Shown here one piece after another: positions 1 through 5,827 of a stretch of DNA of 9,279 bases. Source of the DNA: Candidatus Pelethomonas intestinigallinarum (GTDB lineage: Bacteria; Bacillota; Clostridia; Oscillospirales; Oscillospiraceae); NCBI GenBank assembly GCA_018712665.1, contig DVGP01000152.1, positions 1 through 9,279 on the forward strand, read 5' to 3'. Position 1 is the stretch's first letter; each line of letters starts with the position of its first letter. The notes under the pieces were generated by a model that had not been told where the DNA came from, made no database searches, and saw only the letters and a list, made by a program, of their open reading frames with translations. The position numbers and the translations under genes are program-made.

Positions 1-395
1 ATGCTGCACCAGATCAGCTTCCCCGCCACGCTCAGCCCGTCAAAGAGGGTGGTGCAGGGCATCCGCAGGCCCTGGCGGATGCCCATGCAGTAGATGTAGT
101 ACCCGCCGTAGAGCACCGTGGTGAACAGGGAGATCAGGATGGAGAAGAAGGTGGTGGTCAGGGTGGAGGCGGGAAGGGTATCCATCAGAGCCAGCAGCGC
201 GTCGGTGTCGCCGCTTGCCAGAGCGTTATAGTATTCGAGGAAGTTTGGAAACAGGGTGCCGTACTCGATCAGCATCAGGACTCGCTCCAGCACGTAGCAG
301 ACCACCAGCACGATGGCCGTCACCAGCAGGGGGGAGGCGTGAGCCGAGCGCAGGATAGACTTCGCCTCCGATTTAATCTCCAGGCGATTTCTCAT
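1..395 (-). CDS. DUF975-family integral membrane protein, partial (3' end beyond the window)
   Basis: This is the first 131 codons of a minus-strand gene that runs off the left edge. The ATG at 395-393 has a GGAGG ribosome binding site at 405-409, nine bases upstream. The protein starts with a short basic stretch (MRNRLEIKSEAKSILR) and a hydrophobic segment at about residues 22-42. A polar loop (about 45-78) and a second hydrophobic segment (about 82-104) follow. It then reads GIRQGLRMPCTTLFDGLSVAG, which resembles the conserved loop of DUF975 proteins, where a residue pattern around 'lFdGf' precedes the next helix. DUF975 proteins are multi-pass membrane proteins of unknown function, common in Firmicutes. 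The family call rests on this loop and the topology only. The gene is divergent from the rnf operon and has its own candidate promoter. A different multi-pass membrane family remains possible. Confidence 0.6.
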   Translation of the reverse strand, partial: MRNRLEIKSEAKSILRSAHASPLLVTAIVLVVCYVLERVLMLIEYGTLFPNFLEYYNALASGDTDALLALMDTLPASTLTTTFFSILISLFTTVLYGGYYIYCMGIRQGLRMPCTTLFDGLSVAGKLIWCS

Positions 396-451
396 AAATT
401 GTATCCTCCAAAGAATAAAATAGGGGAAAAAATCCATTGCTTTGCAAAAAC

Positions 452-480
452 ATCATAACAGAATCCACCAAAAAACGCAA
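452..480 (-). promoter_or_regulatory. Candidate sigma-A promoter for the DUF975-type gene
   Basis: On the minus strand there is a TATGAT -10 box (plus-strand 452-457), preceded by a TG one base upstream (extended -10). A weak TTGCGT -35 box (475-480) lies exactly 17 bp away. Transcription would begin near 445, giving a leader of about 50 nt before the ATG at 395. The -10 is five of six to consensus and the -35 only three of six, so the extended -10 probably matters. The Rex-like inverted repeat begins 20 bp upstream of this -35. Confidence 0.5.
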
Positions 481-499
481 GGAACTCAAAAACGCCTAT

Positions 500-517
500 T
501 TGTTATATGTTTAACGA
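500..517. promoter_or_regulatory. Rex-like operator (imperfect inverted repeat) upstream of rnfC
   Basis: The sequence TTGTTAT-ATGT-TTAACGA matches the clostridial Rex consensus TTGTTAA-N4-TTAACAA at 12 of 14 defined positions, with the right 4-bp centre. The half-sites pair with each other at all but two arm positions, and the symmetry extends one pair outward (T499/A518). Rex is a repressor that leaves DNA when the NADH/NAD+ ratio rises and commonly controls NADH-consuming fermentation and electron-transfer genes. The site lies between the two divergent promoters, about 58 bp upstream of the best rnf -35 box, so simple blocking of that promoter is not obvious. No rex gene is in the window. 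The assignment is inferred from the motif. Confidence 0.5.
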
Positions 518-575
518 ACATTGCATGAATTTCCCAGACTTCTTGTAAAAAAAATCATAAAATTTGAAATTCTGC

Positions 576-604
576 TGGACAGTGGAGGAAGATGGGAGTA
601 TCAT
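576..604 (+). promoter_or_regulatory. Candidate sigma-A promoter of the rnfCDGEAB operon
   Basis: A TGGACA -35 box (576-581) and a TATCAT -10 box (599-604) are separated by exactly 17 bp. Each is one mismatch from consensus. Transcription would start at about 610-612, giving a leader of about 58 nt before the rnfC ATG. It is the best-spaced pair found in the region. Other AT-rich pairs upstream (for example TTGCAT at 521) score clearly worse. Confidence 0.6.
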
Positions 605-620
605 ATAGCTTGTAAATTTT

Positions 621-643
621 CGGGCTGTCAGGCTGTCGGCCCG
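621..643 (+). other. Small hairpin with direct repeats in the rnf leader
   Basis: CGGGC (621-625) can pair with GCCCG (639-643), closing a 13-nt loop. The 7-bp word GGCTGTC occurs twice inside (623-629 and 631-637) with an 8-bp period. If transcription starts near 610, this forms in the leader just ahead of the ribosome binding site at 656. The 5-bp stem is modest and there is no U tract, so it is not a terminator. It may be incidental or may affect leader stability. Confidence 0.3.
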
Positions 644-655
644 TGGGAGAAAAGA

Positions 656-663
656 AGAGGTGA
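656..663 (+). promoter_or_regulatory. Ribosome binding site that decides the rnfC start
   Basis: AGAGGTGA is a near-consensus Shine-Dalgarno sequence. It lies five bases before the ATG at 669. An in-frame GTG at 660 falls inside this element, so it is probably part of the ribosome binding site and not the start codon. Confidence 0.75.
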
Positions 664-668
664 AGGAA

Positions 669-2039
669 ATGGCGCAAGCCTTTTTCGGCGGCATCCATCC
701 CCTGGATAAGAAGGATGCCACGAACAAGAAGCCAATTGAGAAGCTGCCGCCTCCCGCCCGGGTGGTGGTCCCCATGTCCATGCACATCGGCGCCCCCTGC
801 CAGCCCTGCGTGGCGGTGGGGGACCATGTGACCGTGGGACAGAAGGTGGGGGAGGCCACGGCGGCGGTGTCCGCTGCGGTCCACGCCAGCGTGTCCGGGA
901 CAGTGGCGGCGGTGGAGCCCAGAATACACTTCAGCGGCGTGCCGGTGATGAGTGTGGTCATTGAAAACGACTTCAACGATACCCCCTGCCACGACTGCAG
1001 GCCCCCGGAGCGGGGCGCCGACCTGGGGGCGGAGGAGCTGGTGAAGGTGCTCCAGAACGCCGGCGTGGTGGGCATGGGCGGGGCGACCTTCCCCACCCAC
1101 ATCAAGATCAGCTCCGGCCTTGGCAAGGTGGACACGGTGATCATCAACGCCTCCGAGTGCGAGCCCTACATCACCAGCGACCACCGCCTCCTTCTGGAGT
1201 ACCCGGAGGAGATCATCGGCGGGGCCAAGATCCTGGCCCGGATCTTCGGGGTGGACCGGGTCCACATCGGCGTGGAAGCCAACAAGCAGAACGCCGCGGA
1301 GCTGCTGCGGGTGAAGATCGATGAGCAGAAGGCCCCTCTGGTGGTGGACATGCTCCACACCCGCTACCCCCAGGGAGCGGAGAAGCAGCTGTGCCAGTCC
1401 ATCACCGGCCGCCAGGTGCCCCCCGGGGCCCTGCCCGCCGCCATCGGCTGCGCGGTGTTCAACGTGGCCACCACCGCCGCCATCTACCGGGCCGTCACCG
1501 CCGGGACGCCCCTGACCCACCGGGTGGTCACCGTGTCCGGCTCTGGGGTCAACGAGCCGAAGAACCTGCTCTGCCCCATCGGCACCCCCATTCGGGAGCT
1601 GCTGGACGCCTGCGGCGGGGTGAAGAAGAGCACCTTCAAGATCCTCATGGGCGGGCCCATGATGGGCCATGCCCAGTTTGATATGGAGGCCCCCATCGGC
1701 AAGGGGACCAACGCCATCCTGGCCTTCTGCGAGGACGAGGAGCGGACGGTTGAGTACCCCGCCTGCATCCGCTGCGGCAAGTGCGCCAGCGTCTGTCCCA
1801 TGAAGCTCCAGCCCCTGTTTATGTACCAGTATGAGCAGGCGGGGATGCTGGAGGCCCTGGAGCGTGCCAACGTGATGGACTGCATCGAGTGCGGGGCCTG
1901 TACTTATATCTGCCCCGGCCGGCTCCACCTGGTCCAGGCCTTCCGGGCGGGCAAGCAGAAGATCAACAACGCGAGGGCCGCCGCCAAGGCGGCGGCGGAG
2001 AAGGCGGCCAAGGCCGCCGCGGCGAAAAAGGAGGGATGA
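669..2039 (+). CDS. rnfC: Rnf complex subunit C (Fe-S/flavin subunit thought to contact NADH)
   Basis: RnfC is the peripheral subunit of the ion-pumping ferredoxin:NAD+ oxidoreductase, thought to exchange electrons with NAD(H) through FMN and Fe-S clusters. The 456-aa product begins MAQAFFGGIHPLDKK, the usual RnfC opening. An RnfC/SLBB-type core includes GMGGATFPT (135-143), a glycine-rich loop of the NADH/FMN-binding fold, followed by NASECEPYIT. MGGPMMG lies near 327-333. Two 4Fe-4S motifs follow: C366-x2-C369-x2-C372-x3-C376 and C405-x2-C408-x2-C411-x3-C415, each ending in CP. The last 35 or so residues are an Ala/Lys-rich tail that is likely helical or disordered. ATG 669 is preferred over GTG 660 because of the ribosome binding site at 656. 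It is the first gene of the operon, and rnfD starts four bases after its stop codon. Confidence 0.95.
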   Translation: MAQAFFGGIHPLDKKDATNKKPIEKLPPPARVVVPMSMHIGAPCQPCVAVGDHVTVGQKVGEATAAVSAAVHASVSGTVAAVEPRIHFSGVPVMSVVIENDFNDTPCHDCRPPERGADLGAEELVKVLQNAGVVGMGGATFPTHIKISSGLGKVDTVIINASECEPYITSDHRLLLEYPEEIIGGAKILARIFGVDRVHIGVEANKQNAAELLRVKIDEQKAPLVVDMLHTRYPQGAEKQLCQSITGRQVPPGALPAAIGCAVFNVATTAAIYRAVTAGTPLTHRVVTVSGSGVNEPKNLLCPIGTPIRELLDACGGVKKSTFKILMGGPMMGHAQFDMEAPIGKGTNAILAFCEDEERTVEYPACIRCGKCASVCPMKLQPLFMYQYEQAGMLEALERANVMDCIECGACTYICPGRLHLVQAFRAGKQKINNARAAAKAAAEKAAKAAAAKKEG

Positions 2040-2043
2040 GGAA

Positions 2044-3093
2044 ATGGACTATTCTGAACTGAACCTGATTGGCTCCTCCTCCCCCCACATCCGCACCAAG
2101 GCGGGCACCAACAGCATCATGGGGGAGGTGCTCATCGCCCTGGCCCCGGCGCTGTGCTTCGCCGTCTACAACTTCGGCTGGCGTGCCCTGGCCAACACCC
2201 TGGTGTCGGCGGCGGGCTGCTGCCTCTTTGAGTACCTCTACCGGTACCTGATGAAGAAGAACAACACCGTGGGGGACCTGAGCGCCGCCGTCACCGGCGT
2301 GCTCATCGCCTTTGTCTGCCCGGTGACCATCCCCTACTGGATCTTGCTGGTGGGCGACTTCTTCGCCATTGTGGTGGTCAAGCAGCTCTTTGGCGGCATC
2401 GGCAAGAATTTCCTGAACCCCGCCCTGGCGGCCCGGGCCTTCATGCTCTCCTGGGCCGGGGAGATGAGCACCTGGGTGGGTCCCCGGACCAGCACCCCCC
2501 TGTGGGGGAGCTTCGACGCAGTGACCTATCCCACCCCCATGGCCCTGCTCCACGGAAACGATCTGGCCTCCCTGGAACAGATGTATGACCTGCCGGAGAT
2601 GCTGGTGGGCTTCATCGGCGGGTCCATGGGCGAGGTCAGCGCCCTGCTGCTGATCATCGGCGGGGTGTGGCTGATCTTCCGCAAGGTCATCACCTGGCAC
2701 ATCCCCGTCTGCTACATCGGCACCGTGGCGGCGCTGACCTTCCTCTTCCCCCGGGGCAACGACCCCATGACCTGGATGCTCTACAACATCCTGGGCGGCG
2801 GACTGATGCTGGGGGCCTTCTTCATGGCCACCGACTACGTCACCTCCCCCGTCACCCACCTGGGGCAGGCCATCTTCGGCGTGGGCTGCGGCCTGCTGAC
2901 GGTGTTCATCCGCTACTTCGGCTCCAACAGCGAGGGTGTGTGCTACGCCATCCTGGTGATGAACCTGGTGGTGTGGATCATCGACAAGTCCATCAAGCCC
3001 GGCCGCTTTGGCGTGGCCAAGGCGGAGAAGCTGTCCGGCCTGGGGAAAAAGCCTGAGAAAAAGAAGGAGAAGAAGGAGGTGGCGGGGAAATGA
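2044..3093 (+). CDS. rnfD: Rnf complex subunit D (membrane subunit, covalent-FMN family)
   Basis: RnfD is a multi-pass membrane subunit of the NqrB/RnfD family that carries FMN on a threonine. The 349-aa product has the family blocks SSSPHIRTKAGTNSIMGEVL near the start, GGIGKNFLNPALAARAFM (117-134) and MATDYVTSPVT (261-271), with many hydrophobic segments between. The expected flavin site is at D158-A-V-T-Y-P-T164-P: the threonine is kept, but the usual small residues before it (SGAT or SAT-like) read TYPT. The C-terminal tail is rich in Lys and Glu (KKPEKKKEKKEVAGK). Start ATG 2044 has GGAGGG (2030-2035) eight bases upstream, inside the end of rnfC. The stop overlaps the rnfG start (ATGA), which suggests coupled translation. 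Confidence 0.95.
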   Translation: MDYSELNLIGSSSPHIRTKAGTNSIMGEVLIALAPALCFAVYNFGWRALANTLVSAAGCCLFEYLYRYLMKKNNTVGDLSAAVTGVLIAFVCPVTIPYWILLVGDFFAIVVVKQLFGGIGKNFLNPALAARAFMLSWAGEMSTWVGPRTSTPLWGSFDAVTYPTPMALLHGNDLASLEQMYDLPEMLVGFIGGSMGEVSALLLIIGGVWLIFRKVITWHIPVCYIGTVAALTFLFPRGNDPMTWMLYNILGGGLMLGAFFMATDYVTSPVTHLGQAIFGVGCGLLTVFIRYFGSNSEGVCYAILVMNLVVWIIDKSIKPGRFGVAKAEKLSGLGKKPEKKKEKKEVAGK

Positions 3094-3692
3094 GCAAGCG
3101 TGAAACTGCCGCCGCCAAGGAGGTCCAGCGCCAGAAGCTGGAGCTGGACCCGAAGTACATCATAAAGCTCACCGGCACGCTGCTGGGCATCTCCGCCGTG
3201 GTGGCCCTGCTGCTGGGCGTGGTCAACCAGGTCACAGCCCCCATCATCGAGGAGATGCAGGCGGAGAAGACCGCCGCGGCCATGTCCCAGGTCCTGGAGG
3301 CGGAGGAGTATCTGCCCCTGGAGACGGAGGCCGAGGGCGTCACCGCCCTCTATGAGGCCCGGACCGGCGGGGAGCCGGCGGGCTACGTGGTGGAGGTGAG
3401 CGGCAGCGGCTACGGCGGCGCCATCCAGATGGTGGTGGGCGTGGACCTGAGCGGCACGGTCACCGGCGTATCCGTCACCGACCACGGCGAGACCAGCAAC
3501 GTGGGCACCAAGGTGGTGGAGAGCGAGGCGGTGCTGGGCCAGTTCGTGGGCATGTCCCTGGCGGACGGCGAGATCACCGTCAACTCCGGGACCAACCGCT
3601 TCGACGGCGTCTCCGGCGCCACCGTCAGCTCCCGGGGCGTGGTCTCCGGCGTGAATACGGCTCTGGCCGCCGTGGCCGGACTGGCTGAGTAA
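3090..3692 (+). CDS. rnfG: Rnf complex subunit G (membrane-anchored flavoprotein)
   Basis: RnfG carries a covalent FMN on the outer face of the membrane and relays electrons within the complex. The 200-aa protein has a basic N-terminus, a single membrane anchor (about residues 26-48) and an FMN-binding domain. GSGYGGAIQMVVGVD lies near 107-121, and the flavinylation motif DGVSGAT ends in T178, the expected attachment residue for the ApbE flavin transferase. Both fit the NqrC/RnfG family closely. No apbE gene lies in the window, so the modifying enzyme must be encoded elsewhere. The start overlaps the rnfD stop by four bases. A full AAGGAGGT ribosome binding site at 3073-3080 lies within rnfD, nine bases before the ATG. 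Confidence 0.95.
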   Translation: MSKRETAAAKEVQRQKLELDPKYIIKLTGTLLGISAVVALLLGVVNQVTAPIIEEMQAEKTAAAMSQVLEAEEYLPLETEAEGVTALYEARTGGEPAGYVVEVSGSGYGGAIQMVVGVDLSGTVTGVSVTDHGETSNVGTKVVESEAVLGQFVGMSLADGEITVNSGTNRFDGVSGATVSSRGVVSGVNTALAAVAGLAE

Positions 3693-3707
3693 GGGAGGAG
3701 GAGCGAG

Positions 3708-4313
3708 ATGAATTTCAAGAAACAGCTCAAGGAGGGCCTTCTGACCCAGAATCCGGTGCTGGTGCAGCTGCTGGGCATGTGCTCCACCATGGCCATCACC
3801 ACGACCATCTTTAACGGTCTGGGCATGGGCGTCAGCGTCCTCATTATCCTGACCTGCTCCAACGTGGTCATCTCCCTGCTGCGGAAGATCATCCCCGACC
3901 AGATCCGCATCGCCGCCTACGTGGTGGTCATCGCGGGCTTCGTGACCATGGTGGACCTGCTGCTCCAGGCGTTCCTGCCGGACATCGCCGAGAGCCTGGG
4001 GGTGTTCATCCCCCTGATCGTGGTCAACTGCATCATCCTGGCCCGGGCGGAGTCCTTCGCCTCCAAGAACAAGGTGCTGCCCGCCGCCCTGGACGGCATC
4101 TGCCAGGGCATCGGCTACACCCTGGTGCTGCTGGTCATGAGCGCCATCCGGGAGTTTCTGGGCAGCGGGTCCCTGGCGGGACAGCAGATCTTCCCGTCGG
4201 AGTACGGCGTGATGATGCTCACTCTGCCCGTGGGCGGCTTCCTGACGTTGGGCTGCCTCATCGCCCTGATGCAGTGGGCCCGAGACAAGGCTGAGAAGAA
4301 GGAGGGGAAGTAA
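3708..4313 (+). CDS. rnfE: Rnf complex subunit E (membrane subunit, NqrD/RnfE family)
   Basis: RnfE is one of two paralogous six-helix membrane subunits that sit together at the core of the complex and share a membrane-embedded 2Fe-2S centre. The 201-aa product contains NPVLVQLLGMCSTMAIT (C25) and IPLIVVNCIILARAE (C108). These are the two half-helix cysteine motifs conserved in this family and likely cluster ligands. The hydrophobic profile fits about six membrane helices, and the C-terminus is a short charged tail (KAEKKEGK). Start ATG 3708 follows GGGAGGAGGAG (3693-3703) and lies 15 bases after the rnfG stop. RnfE and RnfA are homologous. The LGMCSTMAIT form and the position before rnfA identify this one as RnfE. 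Confidence 0.94.
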   Translation: MNFKKQLKEGLLTQNPVLVQLLGMCSTMAITTTIFNGLGMGVSVLIILTCSNVVISLLRKIIPDQIRIAAYVVVIAGFVTMVDLLLQAFLPDIAESLGVFIPLIVVNCIILARAESFASKNKVLPAALDGICQGIGYTLVLLVMSAIREFLGSGSLAGQQIFPSEYGVMMLTLPVGGFLTLGCLIALMQWARDKAEKKEGK

Positions 4314-4316
4314 GCC

Positions 4317-4901
4317 GTGGATATTACCAGTTTGCTGTCCATCTCCCTGGGGGCCATTTTGGTCAACAACTTCATTCTGGTCCAGTTTTTGGGCATCTGC
4401 CCCTTCATGGGCGTCAGCAAGAAAATGGACACCGCCGTGGGCATGGGCTTCGCCGTGATCTTCGTCATGGGTCTGGCCTCCGCCCTGTGCTACCCGGTGA
4501 ACCAGCTGCTGGTGCGGCTGGACCTGGAGTACATGCAGACGGTGGCCTTCATCCTGGTCATCGCCGCCCTGGTCCAGTTCGTGGAGATGTTCCTGAAGAA
4601 GTCCATCCCCACCCTCTATGAAGCCCTGGGCGTGTACCTGCCCCTGATCACCACCAACTGCGCGGTGCTGGGCGTGGTGCTGCTCAACGTCCAGGAGAAC
4701 TATAACTTCATCGAGTCCGTGGTCTACGGCATCACCGGCGGCGTGGGCTTCCTGCTGGCCATCGTGCTCTTCGCCAGCATCCGGGAGCGGCTGGAGTTCG
4801 CCGACCCGCCGAAGGCCTTCCGGGGCTTTCCCATCGCGCTGATCACCGCCGGCCTCATGGCGCTGAGCTTCATGGGCTTCAGCGGCCTGAGCGTGTGGTA
4901 A
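4317..4901 (+). CDS. rnfA: Rnf complex subunit A (membrane subunit, NqrE/RnfA family)
   Basis: RnfA is the partner of RnfE in the membrane core. The 194-aa product has NNFILVQFLGICPFMGVS (C28) and LPLITTNCAVLGVVL (C115), the two conserved cysteine motifs, plus VQENYNFIESVVYGITGGVGF, a strongly conserved RnfA block. About six membrane helices are expected, and they lie in opposite orientation to those of RnfE in known Rnf/Nqr structures. Translation starts at a GTG (4317), three bases after the rnfE stop. GGAGGGG (4301-4307), inside the last codons of rnfE, gives a spacing of nine bases. No ATG is better placed: the first downstream in-frame ATG would remove the first cysteine helix. Confidence 0.95.
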   Translation: MDITSLLSISLGAILVNNFILVQFLGICPFMGVSKKMDTAVGMGFAVIFVMGLASALCYPVNQLLVRLDLEYMQTVAFILVIAALVQFVEMFLKKSIPTLYEALGVYLPLITTNCAVLGVVLLNVQENYNFIESVVYGITGGVGFLLAIVLFASIRERLEFADPPKAFRGFPIALITAGLMALSFMGFSGLSVW

Positions 4902-4917
4902 GAGGAGGGACGAGAGA

Positions 4918-5745
4918 ATGAATATCCTGTATGCCGTTTTGATTCTTACCGTGCTGGGCGGCGTGTTCGGCCTGGTGCTGTCCATCGCCTCCAAGGTGTT
5001 CGAGGTCAAGAGCGACCCCCGCCTGGCGGAGATCCTGGACTCCCTGCCCGGCGCCAACTGCGGCGGCTGCGGCTACGCCGGCTGCGCCGGCTGCGCGGCG
5101 GCCATCCTGGAGGGGAAGGCGCCGGTGAACGCCTGCCCCAGCAACACTGGGGAGAAGACCGCCCGCATCGCCGCCATCATGGGGGTGGAGGTCAAGCCGG
5201 TGGAGCGCCGGGTGGCCTTCGTCCGCTGCGCCGGCGGGGACCGTGCCGGGCACAAGTTCGACAAGTACGTAGGCCTCACCGACTGCGTGGCCGCCATGAA
5301 GGTGGCGGGGGACGGCCCCCTGGACTGCGCCTTCGGCTGCCTGGGGCTGGGCTCCTGCGTCAAGGCCTGCAAATTCGACGCCATCCACATCAACAGCCGG
5401 GGCGTGGCGGAGGTGGACCGGGAGAAGTGCGTGTGCTGCATGCAGTGCGCCGCTGTGTGCCCGAAGAAGGTCATCGTCAGCATGCCCTACAACGTGGACA
5501 TCGTGCTGCCCTGCGCCAACAAGGAGAAGGGCGTCCAGGCCAAGGCCCACTGCGCCATCAGCTGCATCGGCTGCAAGCTGTGCGAGCGCAACTGCCCCTC
5601 CGGGGCCATCACCGTGTCCAAGAACGTGGCGGTTATCGACTACGACAAGTGCACCTCCTGCGGGATCTGCGTGGAGAAGTGTCCCCGGAAGCTCATCGTC
5701 AACATCCACGATACCGGCAAGGTTGCCCCTGTGGTGGTGGCCTGA
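4918..5745 (+). CDS. rnfB: Rnf complex subunit B (multi-cluster Fe-S subunit that takes electrons from ferredoxin)
   Basis: RnfB is the likely entry point for electrons from reduced ferredoxin. The 275-aa product has one N-terminal membrane anchor (about residues 3-27). A 4Fe-4S domain follows with C48, C51, C56 and C73 (LPGANCGGCGYAGC). Next comes a string of ferredoxin-type motifs: C137/C141/C147/C151 (DCAFGCLGLGSCVKAC), C171-x2-C174-x2-C177-x3-C181, C216-x2-C219-x2-C222-x3-C226 and C245-x2-C248-x2-C251-x3-C255. That predicts about five 4Fe-4S clusters. Residue 152 is Lys where Pro usually follows the fourth cysteine, a mild deviation. Start ATG 4918 has AGGAGGG (4903-4909) eight bases upstream. 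It is the last gene of the operon and is followed 28 bases later by a terminator hairpin. Confidence 0.95.
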   Translation: MNILYAVLILTVLGGVFGLVLSIASKVFEVKSDPRLAEILDSLPGANCGGCGYAGCAGCAAAILEGKAPVNACPSNTGEKTARIAAIMGVEVKPVERRVAFVRCAGGDRAGHKFDKYVGLTDCVAAMKVAGDGPLDCAFGCLGLGSCVKACKFDAIHINSRGVAEVDREKCVCCMQCAAVCPKKVIVSMPYNVDIVLPCANKEKGVQAKAHCAISCIGCKLCERNCPSGAITVSKNVAVIDYDKCTSCGICVEKCPRKLIVNIHDTGKVAPVVVA

Positions 5746-5772
5746 GCGTATTCCTGTGTCAAACGAAATAAG

Positions 5773-5812
5773 GAGAGCCCGGGAGCGGAAGCTCGCGGGC
5801 TCTCTTCTTTCC
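5773..5812. terminator. Bidirectional rho-independent terminator between convergent rnfB and glycosyltransferase genes
   Basis: A 14-bp stem (5773-5786 with 5791-5804) has a single G-G mismatch and is closed by a GGAA tetraloop of the stable GNRA class. Read on the plus strand it is followed by TTCTTTCC (5805-5812), which suits termination after rnfB. Read on the minus strand it is followed by CTTATTTCGTTT, a looser T-rich stretch that could end the glycosyltransferase transcript, whose stop codon is at 5828. It fills most of the 82-bp gap between the two stops. Confidence 0.85.
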
Positions 5813-5827
5813 TGATTCCTGCGCGCA

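Noticed and set aside
660..668. GTG at 660 as the rnfC start
   Set aside because: It lies inside the AGAGGTGA ribosome binding site that serves the ATG at 669, and it has no ribosome binding site of its own at suitable spacing.
521..709. A 62-codon plus-strand open frame ahead of rnfC
   Set aside because: It spans the rnf promoter and leader and overlaps the rnfC start in another frame. It has no ribosome binding site and no recognisable features.
555..1928. A 457-codon minus-strand open frame opposite rnfC
   Set aside because: It is a shadow of rnfC with His/Gly/Leu-rich composition, no family resemblance and no ribosome binding site. It also runs into the rnf promoter region.
1975..2036. 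The Ala/Lys-rich repeat coding end of rnfC as a possible frameshift or repeat-expansion artefact
   Set aside because: The frame stays open to a stop that is well placed for rnfD, and Ala/Lys-rich C-terminal tails are common in RnfC.
2943..5057. A 704-codon open frame on the minus strand across rnfD-rnfB
   Set aside because: It lies opposite six well-recognised Rnf genes, has a low-complexity His/Gln/Gly/Asp-rich translation, and arises because GC-rich codons leave few stops in the antisense frame.
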